From positions 348,625-412,624 of the forward strand of contig NZ_BMNG01000006.1 of the NCBI RefSeq assembly GCF_014646335.1: a DNA stretch of 64,000 bases, read 5' to 3'. The notes beneath the pieces were generated by a model. The model was given only the letters and a program-made list of their open reading frames with translations. It made no database searches and was not told where the DNA came from. A program made the position numbers and the translations under genes. This stretch comes from Streptomyces lasiicapitis. GTDB lineage: Bacteria > Actinomycetota > Actinomycetes > Streptomycetales > Streptomycetaceae. Shown one piece after another: positions 22,965 to 30,062 of the stretch. Numbering within the stretch: position 1 is the first letter of the stretch; each line of letters starts with the position of its first letter.

Positions 22965-22997
22965 GTGGCCCGCCGGGGTGGGGTACCGCACGCGGGA

Positions 22998-24251
22998 CTA
23001 CGACAGCGCCCCCGCCGGGCCTGCCACCACCGCCCGCGCCAGCGTCGTCGCCGCACGGACCCGGGGCCCGTTGTCCGGGGGCTGCCGCCGGGGGTGGACC
23101 GTGTTGGCGAGGAGGATCAGGAAGGTGTCCGTGGCGGGGTCGAGGACGAGGGATGTGCCGGTGAAGCCGGTGTGGCCCGCCGCCCCGGTGCCCGCCAGCT
23201 CGCCCATGAACCACGCCTGGTTCACGCCGAAGCCCAGGCCGGGCGGGGCGAGCATCAGGTCGACGTGCCGGGGGCCGAGGATCCGGGCCGTGCCGTACGT
23301 GCCGCCGCACAGCAGCGTCCGGCACAGGACGGCCAGGTCGCGGGCGGTGGAGAAGAGCCCGGCGTGACCGGCCACGCCCCCGAGCGCCCAGGCGTTCTCG
23401 TCGTGGACCTCGCCGCGCAGCATCCCCCGGTCCGCCTTCGCCCACGGCCTGCGCTGGTCCTCCGTGGCGGCCGCGTCCGGGCACGGTCCGAAGCGGGTGG
23501 CGGTCATGCCGAGGGGCCGGGTGATGCCGTCGCGGATCAGCCGGTCCAGGGGGCGGCCGGTGACGCGCTCCAGGACCTGCTGGAGCAGCAGCATGTTCAG
23601 ATCCGAGTAGACGTACGCGCCGATCTCGCCGGACGGCGCCTCGGTACGCAGCGCCCGCAGCCGCGACGGCACGTCCGGCAGCTCGTACAGCGGCAGCTCG
23701 GGCCGCAGCCCCGAGGTGTGCGTGAGCAGGTGCCGCACCGTGAGGCCGTGCCGCGCGGCGGCCGTGCACTCGGGGGCGTAGCGGGCGACCGGCCGGTCGA
23801 GGGCGAGGGCGCCGCGCTCGACCTGCTGTACAACGGCGACGGTCGTGAAGAGTTTGGTGAGGGAGGTCAGGTCGAAGGGGGTGGCGGTGGTCATGGGTAC
23901 GCGTTGGTCGGGAGGCAGTTCGGCGGTCGCGTCGCCGTCCAGGGCCGCTGCGGCCGCCACGCCTGCTGCGGCTTCTGAGGTTTCCGTGCCCTCTGCGGCC
24001 TCCGTGCCCTCCGTGCCCTCTGCGGTCTCGGTGGCCTCTGCGGTCTCGGCGCCCCCCGGCGCCCCCGCCCCGTACCGAACCGCCCACCCCACCGCCTCCT
24101 CCACCGCGATCACCGGACCCCGGCCCGCGAGGACGACGGCGCCCGCGCACCAGGGGCGGGGACCGCGGGTCGCCGCGCGTACGTCGCGTACGAGTCGGCG
24201 CAGCCCGTCGGCGTCGAGTCCGGCGCGGTCCGCGGGGCCCGGGCGCAGCAC
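22998..24251 (-). CDS. class C beta-lactamase-fold serine hydrolase
   Basis: A 417-residue serine hydrolase of the beta-lactamase/DD-peptidase/esterase fold. The nucleophile motif SLTK is at 130-133, the second motif is YSDLN at 215-219, and an HTG triad (GHTGFTG) near residue 370 replaces KTG. There is no signal peptide, so it is likely a cytoplasmic esterase-like enzyme rather than an antibiotic-destroying beta-lactamase. Residues about 69-96 are a Thr/Glu/Ala low-complexity repeat splitting the N-terminal strand region. It starts with GTG 24251, 11 bp after the MFS stop on the same strand. Confidence 0.75.
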   Translation of the reverse strand: MLRPGPADRAGLDADGLRRLVRDVRAATRGPRPWCAGAVVLAGRGPVIAVEEAVGWAVRYGAGAPGGAETAEATETAEGTEGTEAAEGTETSEAAAGVAAAAALDGDATAELPPDQRVPMTTATPFDLTSLTKLFTTVAVVQQVERGALALDRPVARYAPECTAAARHGLTVRHLLTHTSGLRPELPLYELPDVPSRLRALRTEAPSGEIGAYVYSDLNMLLLQQVLERVTGRPLDRLIRDGITRPLGMTATRFGPCPDAAATEDQRRPWAKADRGMLRGEVHDENAWALGGVAGHAGLFSTARDLAVLCRTLLCGGTYGTARILGPRHVDLMLAPPGLGFGVNQAWFMGELAGTGAAGHTGFTGTSLVLDPATDTFLILLANTVHPRRQPPDNGPRVRAATTLARAVVAGPAGALS

Positions 24252-24262
24252 CCGGGGCGCGG

Positions 24263-25627
24263 TCAGCGGTCCGTCTTCCGCTGCTCGGGCAGGGGTGGCG
24301 TGGTGCCCTGGTCGGGCAGGGGGGACGTCGCGGCCGGGGACTCCGGCGCCCCCGCGTTCTGGTTCTGCTGCCACGGGCGGCACAGTCCCATGAAGCAGCC
24401 GACGGCCGCCAGCGCGCACACCAGCTGGACGACGGCCATCGGGACGGCCGTGTGTTCGCCCGCGATGCCGACGAGGGGCGAGGCGATGGCGCCGATGAGG
24501 AAGGAGGACGTACCGAGCAGCGCGGAGGCGGAGCCCGCGGCGTGCCGGGTGCGCATCAGGGCGAGGGCGTTGGTGTTGGGCATGGCGAGGCCCATCGCCG
24601 ACATCAGCACGAACAGGCCGACGGCGATCGGCACGAGCCCGATGTCGTCGCCGAAGACGCCGCTCGTCATCAGCAGCAGCGCGGCCGCCGCGAGCGTGAT
24701 GACGGCGAGCCCGAAGCCGAGCGCCTTGTCGAGGCTGACCCGGCCCACGAGCAGCTTGCCGTTGATCTGGCCGACGATGATCAGGCCGACCGAGTTCACG
24801 CCGAAGAGCAGGCTGAACGTCTGCGGCGACGCCCCGTAGATCTCCTGGATCACGAACGGCGAGGCCGAGATGTAGGCGAACAGCGCGGCGAAGGCGAAGC
24901 CGCCCGCGACCATGTAGCCGGTGAACACACGGTCCGCGAGGAGGCCGCGCATCGTGCGCAGGGCCTCGACGGTGCCGCCGTCGTGCCGGTCCGCCGGCGC
25001 GAGGGTCTCCGGCAGGCGGCGCCACACGAGCAGCGTCAGCGCCACGCCGATGACCGTCAGGACGACGAAGATGCCGCGCCAGTCCGTCAGGCGAAGGACC
25101 TGGCCGCCGATGAGCGGCGCGACGATCGGGGCGACCCCGGAGATCAGCATGAGCGTGGAGAAGAACTTGGCCATCTCCACGCCGTCGTACAGATCACGGA
25201 CCACCGCCCGCGCGATCACGATGGCCGCCGCGCCCGCGAGGCCCTGGAGCAGGCGGAAGGCGATGAGGAGTTCCGCGGTGGGGGCGAGGGCGCAGATCGC
25301 TGTCGCGAGGACGTAGACGAGGAGGCCGACGAGGAGCGGGCGGCGTCTGCCCCACTTGTCGCTCATCGGGCCCACGACGAGCTGGCCGAGGGCCATGCCC
25401 ATGAGGCAGGCCGTGAGGGTGAGCTGGATGGTGGCCGCCGGGGCGTGCAGGGCGTTCGTGACCTCCGGCAGGGCCGGGAGGTACATGTCCATCGACAGCG
25501 GGGGCATGGCGGTCAGGCCGCCGAGGATGAGGGTGACGAGGGTGCCGGTCGCCACACGGCGGGCGGCGGGGCCGCCCGGCCCCGCCGCCCCGAGTATCCG
25601 CCCCTCGGCCTGTCTCGCCTCCGCCAT
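24263..25627 (-). CDS. Bcr/CflA-type MFS multidrug efflux transporter
   Basis: A 454-residue, 12-helix major facilitator. The DHA1 drug:proton antiporter pattern is clear: GGLTAMPPLSMDMYLPALP near residue 36 (typical of Bcr/CflA), GPMSDKWGRRRPLL in loop 2-3, and RLLQGLAGAAA in helix 4. It would export drugs or metabolites using the proton gradient. A GGGAGG site precedes ATG 25627. It is the first gene of a likely operon with the serine hydrolase and the rsm22-like gene. The C-terminal tail is Pro/Gln-rich and cytoplasmic. Confidence 0.85.
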   Translation of the reverse strand: MAEARQAEGRILGAAGPGGPAARRVATGTLVTLILGGLTAMPPLSMDMYLPALPEVTNALHAPAATIQLTLTACLMGMALGQLVVGPMSDKWGRRRPLLVGLLVYVLATAICALAPTAELLIAFRLLQGLAGAAAIVIARAVVRDLYDGVEMAKFFSTLMLISGVAPIVAPLIGGQVLRLTDWRGIFVVLTVIGVALTLLVWRRLPETLAPADRHDGGTVEALRTMRGLLADRVFTGYMVAGGFAFAALFAYISASPFVIQEIYGASPQTFSLLFGVNSVGLIIVGQINGKLLVGRVSLDKALGFGLAVITLAAAALLLMTSGVFGDDIGLVPIAVGLFVLMSAMGLAMPNTNALALMRTRHAAGSASALLGTSSFLIGAIASPLVGIAGEHTAVPMAVVQLVCALAAVGCFMGLCRPWQQNQNAGAPESPAATSPLPDQGTTPPLPEQRKTDR

Positions 25628-25687
25628 CGCGCCCCTCCCGGTAGTTGGTGGTGACCCCTATCGTCTCAGGGCGCGGGGGGTGGTTGT

Positions 25688-25928
25688 GGCCCTCGCGGGT
25701 GCGCCCCAGTCCCGCCCCTTCCCGTAACCAGGGGGCTGCCGCCCCCTGGACCCCCGCTGTCGGCCTGGACGGCCTCGTCCTCAAACTCCCCCAAGCTCTT
25801 AAGGAGCAGGGGGGACCCCCTCGACAGGCTGAAAAATCCAGCCTCTCCGGCGTTTGAGGAGCGGGGGTCTGGGGGCAGAGCCCCCAGTTTCGGGAAGGGG
25901 CGGGACTGGGGCGCCACCCGCGAGGGCC
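25688..25928. repeat. composite inverted pair of the dispersed repeat (copies 4 and 5)
   Basis: Arms 25688-25758 and 25860-25928 are near-complementary over about 70 nt and are related to the copies at 3.4 and 21.8 kb. The roughly 100-nt centre holds another partial copy (CTCTCCGGCGTTTGAGGA at about 25843) and unrelated sequence. Unlike most copies it lies between divergent genes, so it occupies their shared upstream region. Confidence 0.8.
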
Positions 25929-25984
25929 CACCCACCCCCGCACCTCTTAGAACCCTCTTAAGCCCACCCACTATCCACAACCCC

Positions 25985-27943
25985 ATGCCCGTCAAGCGCA
26001 CATTCGCCCTGGCCCTGGCCGTCTCCCTGACCGCCGCGGGAGCCACCCCGGCCGCCACCGCTCAACCACGCGACCACCACGTGGAGTTGCCCATGGACGG
26101 CGGCACAGCCGTCATCGACCCCGCCACCCTCGCCGTGACCGCCCGCCCAAGCACCGGCGGCCACCCCCACCGCCTCTCCGCCCCCGCGGCCACCCACCTC
26201 GGCCGCCCCGGCCGAGTGCACCGCGCCGACAACGGCAAGGCGGCGCACTGGAGTTACCCCACCCGAGGCCTTGAGGCCAGTGCCCGGGCCGATCGCGGGC
26301 GGCTCTCGCTCACCCTGACCGCCCACCAGAACACCAAGCTCCGCTGGCCGGTCACGGAGGCCCAAGGCTCATCCGGGAGTCTCCAACTTCCCCGAGGGGA
26401 GGGGCTCGACATTCCTACGGCCGACCCGTTCTGGACCACCGGCAAGGAGAAGCTCGCGGGCACCACCCTCGACATGGGTGCCGATCTGACCCTGCCCCTG
26501 TGGGGCTACTCATCAGGCCGCCGCCAGCAGGGCGTCAGTTATCTCATACCTACCGATATCGGGACCTCGCTCACGTTCGACACCACCCCCGCCGGCCACC
26601 TTCGCACCGCCGCCGCCCACACCTTCGACAACGGCGGCGCCACCCGCACGTACAAGGTCACCTTCGCCCTCACCGACGGCAGCCCCACCGCCCCCGCCGC
26701 CGACTACCGCTCCTACCTCGCCGAACGCGGCCGCCTCGGGAGTCTGGAGGGGAAGATCCGGCGGAACCCGGCGGCGAAGCGGCTGCTCGGCGCCTTCCAC
26801 GCCTACGTGTGGGGCGAGGCCCGCACCCCCGCCGGGATCCGCCGGCTGCGCGGGCTCGGGGTGGACCGGATGTGGCTCGGGTACGACGCCGGGCCCGACC
26901 CCCTGGGCAAGAAGGCGGTCGCCGCCGCCAAGAAGGCGGGGTACCTCGTCGGTCCGTACGACACGTTCGCCAACGGGCAGGACCCGAAGACCGCCGACAG
27001 CCCCACCTCCGTGTGGCCCGGCACGGTCTACCCGGACTTCTGCGTGCGCGACGCCGACGGCAAGCCGCACACCGGATTCGGCGGCCGCGGCTGCTACTTG
27101 AGCTCCGCCGCCTTCGAACGCGCCGAGCCCGCCCGCCACTTGCTCGCCGACCGCACCAAGTCCATGGTCCGCAACGGCGCCGACAGCTACTTCCTCGACG
27201 TCGACGCCACCGGTGAACTCTTCCGCGACCACTCCGCCGCGCACCCCATGACCAAGGCGGGCGACCGCGCCCACCGGCTCGCCCGGATGCGGCGCATCGC
27301 CGACTCCGGCCTCGTCCTCGGCTCGGAGTCCGCCCAGGCCTGGGCCAACAAGGCCGTCGCCTTCGACCAAGGCAGCGCCACCCCCGTCGCCGACGGCATG
27401 TGGGCGCTGCAGAAGGACCGAGAGAAGTGGGGCGGTTATTACCCGGAGAGCGCTCCGGGTATTTTCTTCAAGCCGGTTCGGCTTCCCGCCTCTCTTTCCA
27501 AGGCGATGTACGACCCCCGCTACCGCGTCCCGTTGTACGGGACAGTCCTGCACGGCTCCACCGTGAGCGTCGAGCGCTGGGAGCTGTCGTACGAGAAGCT
27601 GCCCGCCGAGAAGACCCGCCGCGCGCTGCTCGCCATGCTCTACAACCGGCCGCTCAACTACGTCCTCGACGGCCCGGCGATCACCCGGCACGGTGCGGAA
27701 CTCGCCGCCCTGCAGGGGTACTTCGCGCCGCTGCACCGGGCCGCCGGCACCGAGCGGCTCACGTCCTTCCGGCACCTCACCGCCGACCGCGAGGTCCAGC
27801 GCACCGTCTTCGGCGACGGCACCCTCACCGTCACCGCCAACTTCGGCAAGAAGACCCACGCCGGCCTGCCCGGCGGCTGCGTCGACGCCCGCCTCCGCAC
27901 GGACGACCACCCGCGCCGCCTCTGCCCGGCCGACCTGGGATGA
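25985..27943 (+). CDS. secreted glycoside hydrolase-like protein
   Basis: A 652-residue exported protein with a signal peptide (MPVKRTFALALAVSLTAAGA...). An N-terminal beta-sandwich-like half is followed by a TIM-barrel-like half with GVDRMWLGYDAG near residue 295, SYFLDVDATGE near 400 and GLVLGSESAQAWANKAVAFDQG near 440; the acidic residues at strand ends are consistent with a retaining glycosidase. The layout recalls GH101-like or uncharacterised GH-like families, but I cannot assign one. It probably degrades an external polysaccharide or glycoprotein. Several Cys in the last 60 residues may be disulfide-bonded. Confidence 0.65.
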   Translation: MPVKRTFALALAVSLTAAGATPAATAQPRDHHVELPMDGGTAVIDPATLAVTARPSTGGHPHRLSAPAATHLGRPGRVHRADNGKAAHWSYPTRGLEASARADRGRLSLTLTAHQNTKLRWPVTEAQGSSGSLQLPRGEGLDIPTADPFWTTGKEKLAGTTLDMGADLTLPLWGYSSGRRQQGVSYLIPTDIGTSLTFDTTPAGHLRTAAAHTFDNGGATRTYKVTFALTDGSPTAPAADYRSYLAERGRLGSLEGKIRRNPAAKRLLGAFHAYVWGEARTPAGIRRLRGLGVDRMWLGYDAGPDPLGKKAVAAAKKAGYLVGPYDTFANGQDPKTADSPTSVWPGTVYPDFCVRDADGKPHTGFGGRGCYLSSAAFERAEPARHLLADRTKSMVRNGADSYFLDVDATGELFRDHSAAHPMTKAGDRAHRLARMRRIADSGLVLGSESAQAWANKAVAFDQGSATPVADGMWALQKDREKWGGYYPESAPGIFFKPVRLPASLSKAMYDPRYRVPLYGTVLHGSTVSVERWELSYEKLPAEKTRRALLAMLYNRPLNYVLDGPAITRHGAELAALQGYFAPLHRAAGTERLTSFRHLTADREVQRTVFGDGTLTVTANFGKKTHAGLPGGCVDARLRTDDHPRRLCPADLG

Positions 27944-27964
27944 CGATGACGTAGACGTAAGCGC

Positions 27965-28008
27965 AAAAAAGAAGGGTGCGGGTGGTCGTCCTCGACCGTC
28001 CGCACCCC
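27965..28008 (-). terminator. intrinsic terminator of the dimethylargininase gene
   Basis: GGGTGCGG...CCGCACCC with an inner GGTCG/CGACC pairing forms a long hairpin; on the minus strand it is followed by TTCTTTTTTG, one of the few true U-tracts in the window. It also faces the convergent glycoside hydrolase gene. Confidence 0.8.
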
Positions 28009-28030
28009 CTTGCGCTGCGCGCGCCACGCG

Positions 28031-28858
28031 CTACTCGCCGCGCAGCTCCTGCGTACAGCACTTCACGCTGCCGCCGCCCTTGAGCAGCTCGCTCAAGTCC
28101 ATCGCGATCGGCTCGTAGCCCCGCTCGCGCAGCGGCTCGAAGAGACCGACGGCGGCCTGCGGGAGCAGGACGTGCAGGCCGTCGGAGACCGCGTTCAGGC
28201 CGAGCGCGACGGCGTCCGGCTCCTCGGCGATCAGCGCGTCGGGGAACAGGCGGCGAAGGACCGCCTGGCTGCCGGGCGAGAACGCGTCGGGGTAGTACAT
28301 GACGTCGTCGGTCCGGTCGTCGAGGACCGTGAGCGCCGTGTCCAGGTGGTAGTAGCGCGGGTTCACGAGGTCCAGGCCGATCACCGGGCGGCCGAAGACC
28401 TCCTGGGCCTCGCCGTGCGACAGCGGGCTGGCGCGGAAGCCGCGGCCCGCGAGGATGTACGAGGAGGTGACGGCGAAGTCGCCCTCGCCCTCGTTGATGT
28501 GGGTCGGCTCGTGGACCTCGGCGAAGCCGTTGGCGCGGAACCACTCCAGGTGTGCCGCGGCCTCCGGCCGGCGCTCGGGGTGCACGAAGCTCGCGCCGAG
28601 GACCCTGCCGTCGACGACGGTCGCGCCGTTGGCCGCGAAGACCATGTCCGGCAGGCCCGGGTGCGGCTTCAGCTCCTCGACCGTGTGGCCGAGCGAGCGG
28701 TATCGGTCCCGCAGGTCCTCCCACTGGGCGACGGCGAGCGGGACGTCGACGGGTTTGGCGGGATCCATCCACGGATTGATGGAGTACGTGACCTTGAAGT
28801 GTGCCGGTGGGCACATCAGGTAGCGCCGGGGTGTGGCGCGCCGGGCGACTCGATGCAA
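28031..28858 (-). CDS. ddaH: dimethylargininase (NG,NG-dimethylarginine dimethylaminohydrolase)
   Basis: A 275-residue guanidino-modifying enzyme that hydrolyses methylated arginines to citrulline and methylamines. Substrate-binding residues lie in LPDMVFAANGA near 69-79, the catalytic His in RYYHLDTAL (H171), and the nucleophile is one of the two cysteines in GGGSVKCCTQE (267/268). The best start is TTG 28858: GAGGAG sits 6 nt upstream. An in-frame ATG at 28816 is the alternative and would remove 14 residues. The ribosome binding site lies inside a strong hairpin (28859-28921), so translation may be controlled. Confidence 0.85.
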   Translation of the reverse strand: MHRVARRATPRRYLMCPPAHFKVTYSINPWMDPAKPVDVPLAVAQWEDLRDRYRSLGHTVEELKPHPGLPDMVFAANGATVVDGRVLGASFVHPERRPEAAAHLEWFRANGFAEVHEPTHINEGEGDFAVTSSYILAGRGFRASPLSHGEAQEVFGRPVIGLDLVNPRYYHLDTALTVLDDRTDDVMYYPDAFSPGSQAVLRRLFPDALIAEEPDAVALGLNAVSDGLHVLLPQAAVGLFEPLRERGYEPIAMDLSELLKGGGSVKCCTQELRGE

Positions 28859-28921
28859 CGAAGGCTCCTCACGGACCGCAGGGTGCTGTTGCTGCCCATG
28901 GTGCGGTCTGAGGAGCCTTCG
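28859..28921 (-). promoter_or_regulatory. leader hairpin sequestering the ddaH ribosome binding site
   Basis: On the minus strand CGAAGGCTCCTCA (28909-28921) pairs perfectly with TGAGGAGCCTTCG (28859-28871), 13 bp; the inner 7-bp GACCGCA/TGCGGTC (28902-28908, 28874-28880) adds a second stem after a 2-nt bulge. The ddaH Shine-Dalgarno GAGGAG (28865-28870) is buried in the outer stem and the TTG start follows directly. It could be a translational switch, or a terminator for the upstream DUF6243 gene. Confidence 0.65.
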
Positions 28922-29011
28922 CGCAGTGATCTGAGCCGTACCTTCTGATGTGCGGGTCGGTATTTGCTCATGAACCGGGCGTTCCGGGGTCGCGAACCGG
29001 ACATTTCGGGG

Positions 29012-29263
29012 TCATGAGCCTTCGTTCTGCGACCCGTCTTCCCGGGTGTTCTCCGATCCTTCCTCCCGGGCGCTCTCCGGCCCTTCCTCCCGGGCGTTCT
29101 GCGATCGCCCCTCCTGGAGCTTGCGGAGCAGTTCGCGCTTCTGCTCCTGCGGGCTGAGCCCGCCGCCGACGCGGCTCCCGTCGCGGCCGCCGCGCAGGGC
29201 CTTGCGGGAGAGCTTGCTGCGCGTGCCGCCCACGCCGAGCATTCCGGATCCGCCTCGCGACAT
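29012..29263 (-). CDS. DUF6243 family small protein
   Basis: An 83-residue hydrophilic protein. Start ATG 29263 follows GGAGG with a 6-nt gap; the longer upstream frame has no such site. The N-terminus (MSRGGSGMLGVGGTRSKLSR) is the hallmark of the DUF6243 family found in Streptomyces. The C-terminal third is made of four degenerate 8-residue units (AREEGPES, AREEGSEN, TREDGSQN...), strongly acidic. Function unknown. Its promoter overlaps two palindromes of the divergent TetR regulator, so it is probably repressed by it. Confidence 0.75.
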   Translation of the reverse strand: MSRGGSGMLGVGGTRSKLSRKALRGGRDGSRVGGGLSPQEQKRELLRKLQEGRSQNAREEGPESAREEGSENTREDGSQNEGS

Positions 29264-29293
29264 TTCGTACCTCCGTAGATGATTGACCTTCTG

Positions 29294-29312
29294 GCGAGAC
29301 GTATCGTCTCGC
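29294..29312. promoter_or_regulatory. TetR operator O1 (perfect palindrome)
   Basis: GCGAGACGTATCGTCTCGC: 8-bp arms, 3-nt centre, perfect dyad. It sits downstream of the -10 box of the DUF6243 promoter, a repressing position. Confidence 0.75.
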
Positions 29313-29322
29313 TTCATCCATG

Positions 29323-29351
29323 ACTTTAAGCGAGACGGTCCGTCTTGTCGA
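29323..29351 (-). promoter_or_regulatory. promoter of the DUF6243 gene
   Basis: On the minus strand TCGACA (29346-29351) and TAAAGT (29323-29328) are spaced by 17 nt, a good vegetative sigma-type promoter. Operator O2 fills the spacer and O1 lies just downstream. Confidence 0.65.
29330..29348. promoter_or_regulatory. TetR operator O2 (imperfect palindrome)
   Basis: GCGAGACGGTCCGTCTTGT matches O1 in one half-site fully and the other with two changes. It lies between the -35 and -10 boxes of the DUF6243 promoter. Confidence 0.65.
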
Positions 29352-29389
29352 GTGATTTACGGGTGGCCGGGGCTACTCGCGGGAGGTTG

Positions 29390-29408
29390 GTGAGACGCGG
29401 CGTCTCGC
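29390..29408. promoter_or_regulatory. TetR operator O3 over the regulator's own promoter
   Basis: GTGAGACGCGGCGTCTCGC has the same 8-3-8 dyad as O1 with one mismatch. It covers the expected -35 region of the leaderless tetR promoter, so the regulator probably represses itself. Confidence 0.7.
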
Positions 29409-29416
29409 CTCGCTGC

Positions 29417-29422
29417 TACATT
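29417..29422 (+). promoter_or_regulatory. -10 box of the leaderless tetR promoter
   Basis: TACATT fits TANNNT and ends 7 nt before the ATG at 29430. No Shine-Dalgarno site precedes the start. Confidence 0.55.
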
Positions 29423-29429
29423 CGATGTC

Positions 29430-30062
29430 ATGGCCCAGAAAACCGCCCCTGACTCCACGCGCCGCAGCGAGCGCTCGCGCCGCGCGATCTACGAGGCCGC
29501 TCTCGCCCTGGTCGGCGAGGTCGGCTACCCGAAGATGACCATCGAGGCGATCGCCGCCCGCGCCGGTGTCGGCAAGCAGACCATCTACCGCTGGTGGCCC
29601 TCCAAGAGCGCCGTCCTGCTCGACGCCTTCTTCGACCTGTCCGAGCAGGCCTCCGCCGAGCTCAGCGAGAAGGCGGGGCTCGACGAGGTCGCCACCGCCA
29701 TCCCGGACACCGGCGACCTGGAAGCCGACCTCAAGTACGTGCTGCGCGCCACTGTCGACGAGATGACCGACCCCAAGTTCGACGGGCCGGCCCGTGCCCT
29801 GGCCGCCGAGGGCGTCGTCAACGAGCAGCTCGGCGTGGAATTCGTCGAGAAACTGCTCGAACCGCAGCTCCAGCTCTACGTCGACCGGCTGCGCGCCGGA
29901 CAGGAGCGGGGCGAGGTGGCCCCCGGCATCGACCCGCGCATCGCACTCGAACTGTGGACGGGACCGCTCGCCCAGCGCTGGATGCAGCGCACCGGGCCGC
30001 TCACCCACGCCTACGCCGACACCCTCGTCGAGTACGCCCTCTACGGCATCGCGCCCCGCTGA
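29430..30062 (+). CDS. TetR/AcrR family transcriptional repressor
   Basis: A 210-residue regulator. The N-terminal helix-turn-helix spans about residues 18-65 (EAALALVGEVGYPKMTIEAI, then GVGKQTIYRWW as the recognition helix). The all-alpha C-terminal domain is of the TetR_C_11-like type and would bind an unknown small ligand. It is divergent from the DUF6243 gene; three copies of a CGAGAC-N5-GTCTCG palindrome lie between them and cover both promoters, so it likely controls both. Its 3' end overlaps the convergent GDPD gene by 22 bp. The recognition helix nearly matches that of the TetR at 57190. Confidence 0.85.
   Translation: MAQKTAPDSTRRSERSRRAIYEAALALVGEVGYPKMTIEAIAARAGVGKQTIYRWWPSKSAVLLDAFFDLSEQASAELSEKAGLDEVATAIPDTGDLEADLKYVLRATVDEMTDPKFDGPARALAAEGVVNEQLGVEFVEKLLEPQLQLYVDRLRAGQERGEVAPGIDPRIALELWTGPLAQRWMQRTGPLTHAYADTLVEYALYGIAPR

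Noticed and set aside
22998..24251. Beta-lactam resistance enzyme
   Set aside because: There is no signal peptide and the third motif is HTG in an esterase-like setting.
22998..25025. A 675-codon frame for the serine hydrolase
   Set aside because: The extension is a shadow of the MFS transporter gene; the hydrolase domain begins after GTG 24251.
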